Source: Polynucleobacter sp. AM-26B4 (lineage in GTDB: Bacteria; Pseudomonadota; Gammaproteobacteria; Burkholderiales; Burkholderiaceae). From it: a DNA stretch of 64,000 bases. Below, one piece after another: positions 62,052-64,000 of this stretch. The stretch lies in NCBI RefSeq assembly GCF_018882285.1, contig NZ_JACVOT010000001.1:1557916-1621915 (forward strand). The letters are read 5' to 3'. The notes below the pieces were generated by a model that saw nothing but the letters and a program-made list of their open reading frames with translations, was not told the origin of the DNA and did not search any database. The translations under genes and the position numbers were made by a program. Position 1 is the stretch's first letter; each line of letters begins with the position of its first letter.

Positions 62052-64000
62052 GATGTTTTTAGTGTTTCAGGTTTAATAGCAGTATCGCTCAAATGCTTGA
62101 GTAATTGTCGAATCGCCTCAAGTCGTTGAGCCAAGGTAATGAATGCTTCTTTATCGGCTGGCAAAATTTTTAACTTATCTTGGCCATTGAGCTGGATTCG
62201 TTTATTGGTTTGCACCAGCTGAATGATCTTGATCGGATCAATCGGTGGGTTGGGGATGAACTGAATCGTGATCTGAGCAGGATTGGCATCAATTTTCTTG
62301 ATACCCAACACAGCCATATTCAAACGCAAACGATGGGTTTCAAACAATGATTGAGCTTGTTCTGGTAAATCACCAAAGCGGTCCACCAATTCTTCTTTGA
62401 TATCCATGAGCTTTTCAAAGGAGCTCACAGTGGCTAAGCGCTTATAGAGTGACAGGCGTTCATGAACATCAGGGCAGTAATCATTGGTTAAAAGAGCAGG
62501 AACGCCCAAAGTGATATCTGTGATCACTTCCATTGGTGCCATCAAATCAGGCTCTTTGCCATTCTTTAAAGAATTGACGGCTTTATTGAGCATCTCGGTA
62601 TACAGCTGGAAGCCAATTTCAGAAATGTCACCTGATTGTTTGTCTCCCAAGACTTCACCTGCGCCACGGATTTCTAAATCGTGCATCGCCAAATAGAAAC
62701 CAGAACCCAATTCTTCCATCGCCTGAATCGCATCCAAGCGCAACTTAGCTTGCTTGGTCAATGCCTCTGGATCAGGCACTGTTAAATAGGCATAGGCTTG
62801 ATGGTGAGAGCGCCCAACGCGACCGCGTAATTGGTGCAATTGAGCCAAACCAAACTTATCAGCACGGTGCATGATGATGGTATTAGCAGTTGGCACGTCA
62901 ATACCGGTTTCAATGATGGTGGTGCACAACAAAATATTGGCGCGCTGTGTGACGAAGTCACGCATCACACGCTCTAGATCTCGTTCATGCATTTGTCCAT
63001 GAGCCACCACAATACGAGCTTCAGGCAATAGTTTCTCTAAAGACTGTTTGCGGTTCTCAATGGTATCGACTTCATTGTGGAGGAAATACACCTGACCACC
63101 ACGTTTGATTTCTCGAAGCACGGCTTCACGAATAACTCCATCGCTTTCTCTGCGCACAAAAGTTTTGATCGCCAAACGCTTTTGCGGTGCTGTGGCAATG
63201 ACGGAAAAATCTCTCAAGCCTTCCAAGGCCATGCCCAAGGTTCTTGGGATAGGGGTGGCAGTCAAGGTTAAGACATCCACTTCAGCTCGCAAAGATTTGA
63301 GAGCTTCTTTCTGGCGAACACCAAATCGATGTTCTTCATCGATGATCACCAAGCCTAAGCGCGGGAACTTCACATCGGCTGAGAACAGTTTGTGTGTGCC
63401 AATCACAATGTCTGCTTCACCTTTGGCCATCGCTTCAAGAGCAGCATTGATCTCTTTGGTGGTTTTAAAGCGAGACAGCTCCACAATCTTCACAGGCCAA
63501 TCAGCAAAGCGATCTTTCCAGGTCTCAGCATGTTGCTCAGCCAAGAGGGTGGTTGGGGCCATGATGGCGACTTGCTTGCCACCCATCACTGCTAAGAAGC
63601 TGGCACGCAAAGCCACTTCAGTTTTACCAAAGCCCACATCACCACACACCAAACGATCCATTGGTTTGCCGCTGGTCATGTCTTGGATCACAGCAGCAAT
63701 GGCCGCCGCTTGGTCAGCCGTTTCTTCAAAGCCAAAACTCTCTGCAAAAGCTTCATAGTCATGAGCAGAAAATTCAAAGGCGTGACCTTTACGCAATGCA
63801 CGTTGCGCGTATAAATTCAAAAGCTCAGCAGCGGTGTCCCTGATTTGTTGGGCCGCTTTGCGCTTAGCGCGTTCCCATTGGCCAGAGCCTAATTGATGCA
63901 AAGGGGCTGTTTCTGGATCAGAGCCTGCATAACGAGAGATCAGTTGGAGTTGAGCCACTGGTACATACAAGGTGGCAGCATGCGCATAAAGTAAATGCAG
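62048..64000 (-). CDS. mfd: Transcription-repair coupling factor Mfd, C-terminal part (partial)
   Basis: The frame continues beyond the window end, and the visible 650 residues are the C-terminal part of a roughly 1150-residue Mfd. It starts inside the RNA-polymerase-interacting/linker region (Y-V-P-V-A-Q-L-Q-L-I-S-R-Y-A-G), then G-D-V-G-F-G-K-T-E-V-A Walker A, D-E-E-H (Walker B) and helicase motif VI-like Q-L-R-G-R-V-G-R. It strips stalled polymerase and recruits UvrA. It is upstream of serB. Confidence 0.95.
   Translation of the reverse strand: MHLLYAHAATLYVPVAQLQLISRYAGSDPETAPLHQLGSGQWERAKRKAAQQIRDTAAELLNLYAQRALRKGHAFEFSAHDYEAFAESFGFEETADQAAAIAAVIQDMTSGKPMDRLVCGDVGFGKTEVALRASFLAVMGGKQVAIMAPTTLLAEQHAETWKDRFADWPVKIVELSRFKTTKEINAALEAMAKGEADIVIGTHKLFSADVKFPRLGLVIIDEEHRFGVRQKEALKSLRAEVDVLTLTATPIPRTLGMALEGLRDFSVIATAPQKRLAIKTFVRRESDGVIREAVLREIKRGGQVYFLHNEVDTIENRKQSLEKLLPEARIVVAHGQMHERDLERVMRDFVTQRANILLCTTIIETGIDVPTANTIIMHRADKFGLAQLHQLRGRVGRSHHQAYAYLTVPDPEALTKQAKLRLDAIQAMEELGSGFYLAMHDLEIRGAGEVLGDKQSGDISEIGFQLYTEMLNKAVNSLKNGKEPDLMAPMEVITDITLGVPALLTNDYCPDVHERLSLYKRLATVSSFEKLMDIKEELVDRFGDLPEQAQSLFETHRLRLNMAVLGIKKIDANPAQITIQFIPNPPIDPIKIIQLVQTNKRIQLNGQDKLKILPADKEAFITLAQRLEAIRQLLKHLSDTAIKPETLKTS

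Noticed and set aside
63105-63758. A 217-codon open frame on the plus strand opposite mfd
   Set aside because: It lies wholly antisense to a well-conserved helicase region, shows no recognisable family, and is a shadow of codon bias.
1-64000. CRISPR arrays, insertion sequences or prophage
   Set aside because: No regularly spaced repeats, transposase, integrase or phage structural genes were seen on either strand.

Overview
The window reads as a stretch of chromosome from a small-genome, moderately low-GC (mid-40s % by eye, not computed) member of the Burkholderiaceae, most like Polynucleobacter or a close freshwater relative. This rests on protein flavour and neighbourhoods: phaC-phaB-phaR-rimO-thiolase order, TsaB-RimI-glycosylase-like order, a BktB-type thiolase, an Mfd with a Burkholderia-like D-to-helicase linker, TAXI/TRAP uptake genes, and GGAGACAAG-type ribosome binding sites. 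No integrase, transposase, phage gene or CRISPR array was seen. Genes are tightly packed, often with ATGA overlaps.

Layout. 1-2.5 kb: end of a DMT permease, a DUF1653 gene coupled to an MFS permease, and a DUF455 ferritin-like protein. 2.5-12.6 kb: an organic-acid catabolic island made of an enolase-superfamily dehydratase, an Ldh2-type dehydrogenase, an RraA-like lyase, a divergent SDR, a DapA-family lyase, and a fused TRAP permease with its TAXI binding protein. Two related 3-hydroxyacyl-CoA-dehydrogenase-like genes flank it. The substrate cannot be read from sequence. 12.6-17.3 kb: tRNA-Leu, a YiaW/YiaV-like efflux set with an outer-membrane factor and an unknown membrane protein, an exported protein with an internal duplication, and tRNA-Asn. 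17.4-22.2 kb: an ElaA-type acetyltransferase, then a thiamine-scavenging locus: TPP riboswitch, TonB receptor, NadR-like kinase, PnuC-like permease and a DUF4743 Nudix hydrolase.

22.2-28.7 kb: Rieske protein, lipoprotein, DUF748 protein, an orphan membrane-anchored TAXI protein, tRNA-Arg and a CaiB/BaiF CoA-transferase. 28.7-36.7 kb: topoisomerase IV (parE, parC), a CbbR/CmpR-like LysR regulator divergent from an SbtA-type bicarbonate transporter, a RidA-family protein and two small c-type cytochromes. 36.7-44.8 kb: a GntR regulator divergent from a complete propionyl-CoA to succinyl-CoA operon (mutase, MeaB, carboxylase beta and alpha, VOC epimerase-like). 44.8-51.1 kb: an unrecorded 56-aa gene, malate synthase, tsaB, rimI, a degenerate uracil-glycosylase-like protein, lplT and alr. 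51.1-54.5 kb: a YafQ/DinJ toxin-antitoxin pair, bamD, rluD and pgeF. 54.6-60.4 kb: polyhydroxyalkanoate genes (phaC, phaB, phaR), rimO and a BktB-like thiolase. 60.4-64 kb: a BrnT toxin with a helix-turn-helix antitoxin, serB, and the C-terminal part of mfd running off the window.

How parts connect (inference): propionyl-CoA can be routed either to succinyl-CoA by the methylmalonyl operon or, with the BktB-type thiolase plus PhaB and PhaC, into 3-hydroxyvalerate-containing polymer. Malate synthase supports two-carbon use, although no isocitrate lyase is in view. The most interesting locus is the riboswitch-linked vitamin B1 salvage set, where a NadR-like kinase may stand in for a conventional thiamine kinase.
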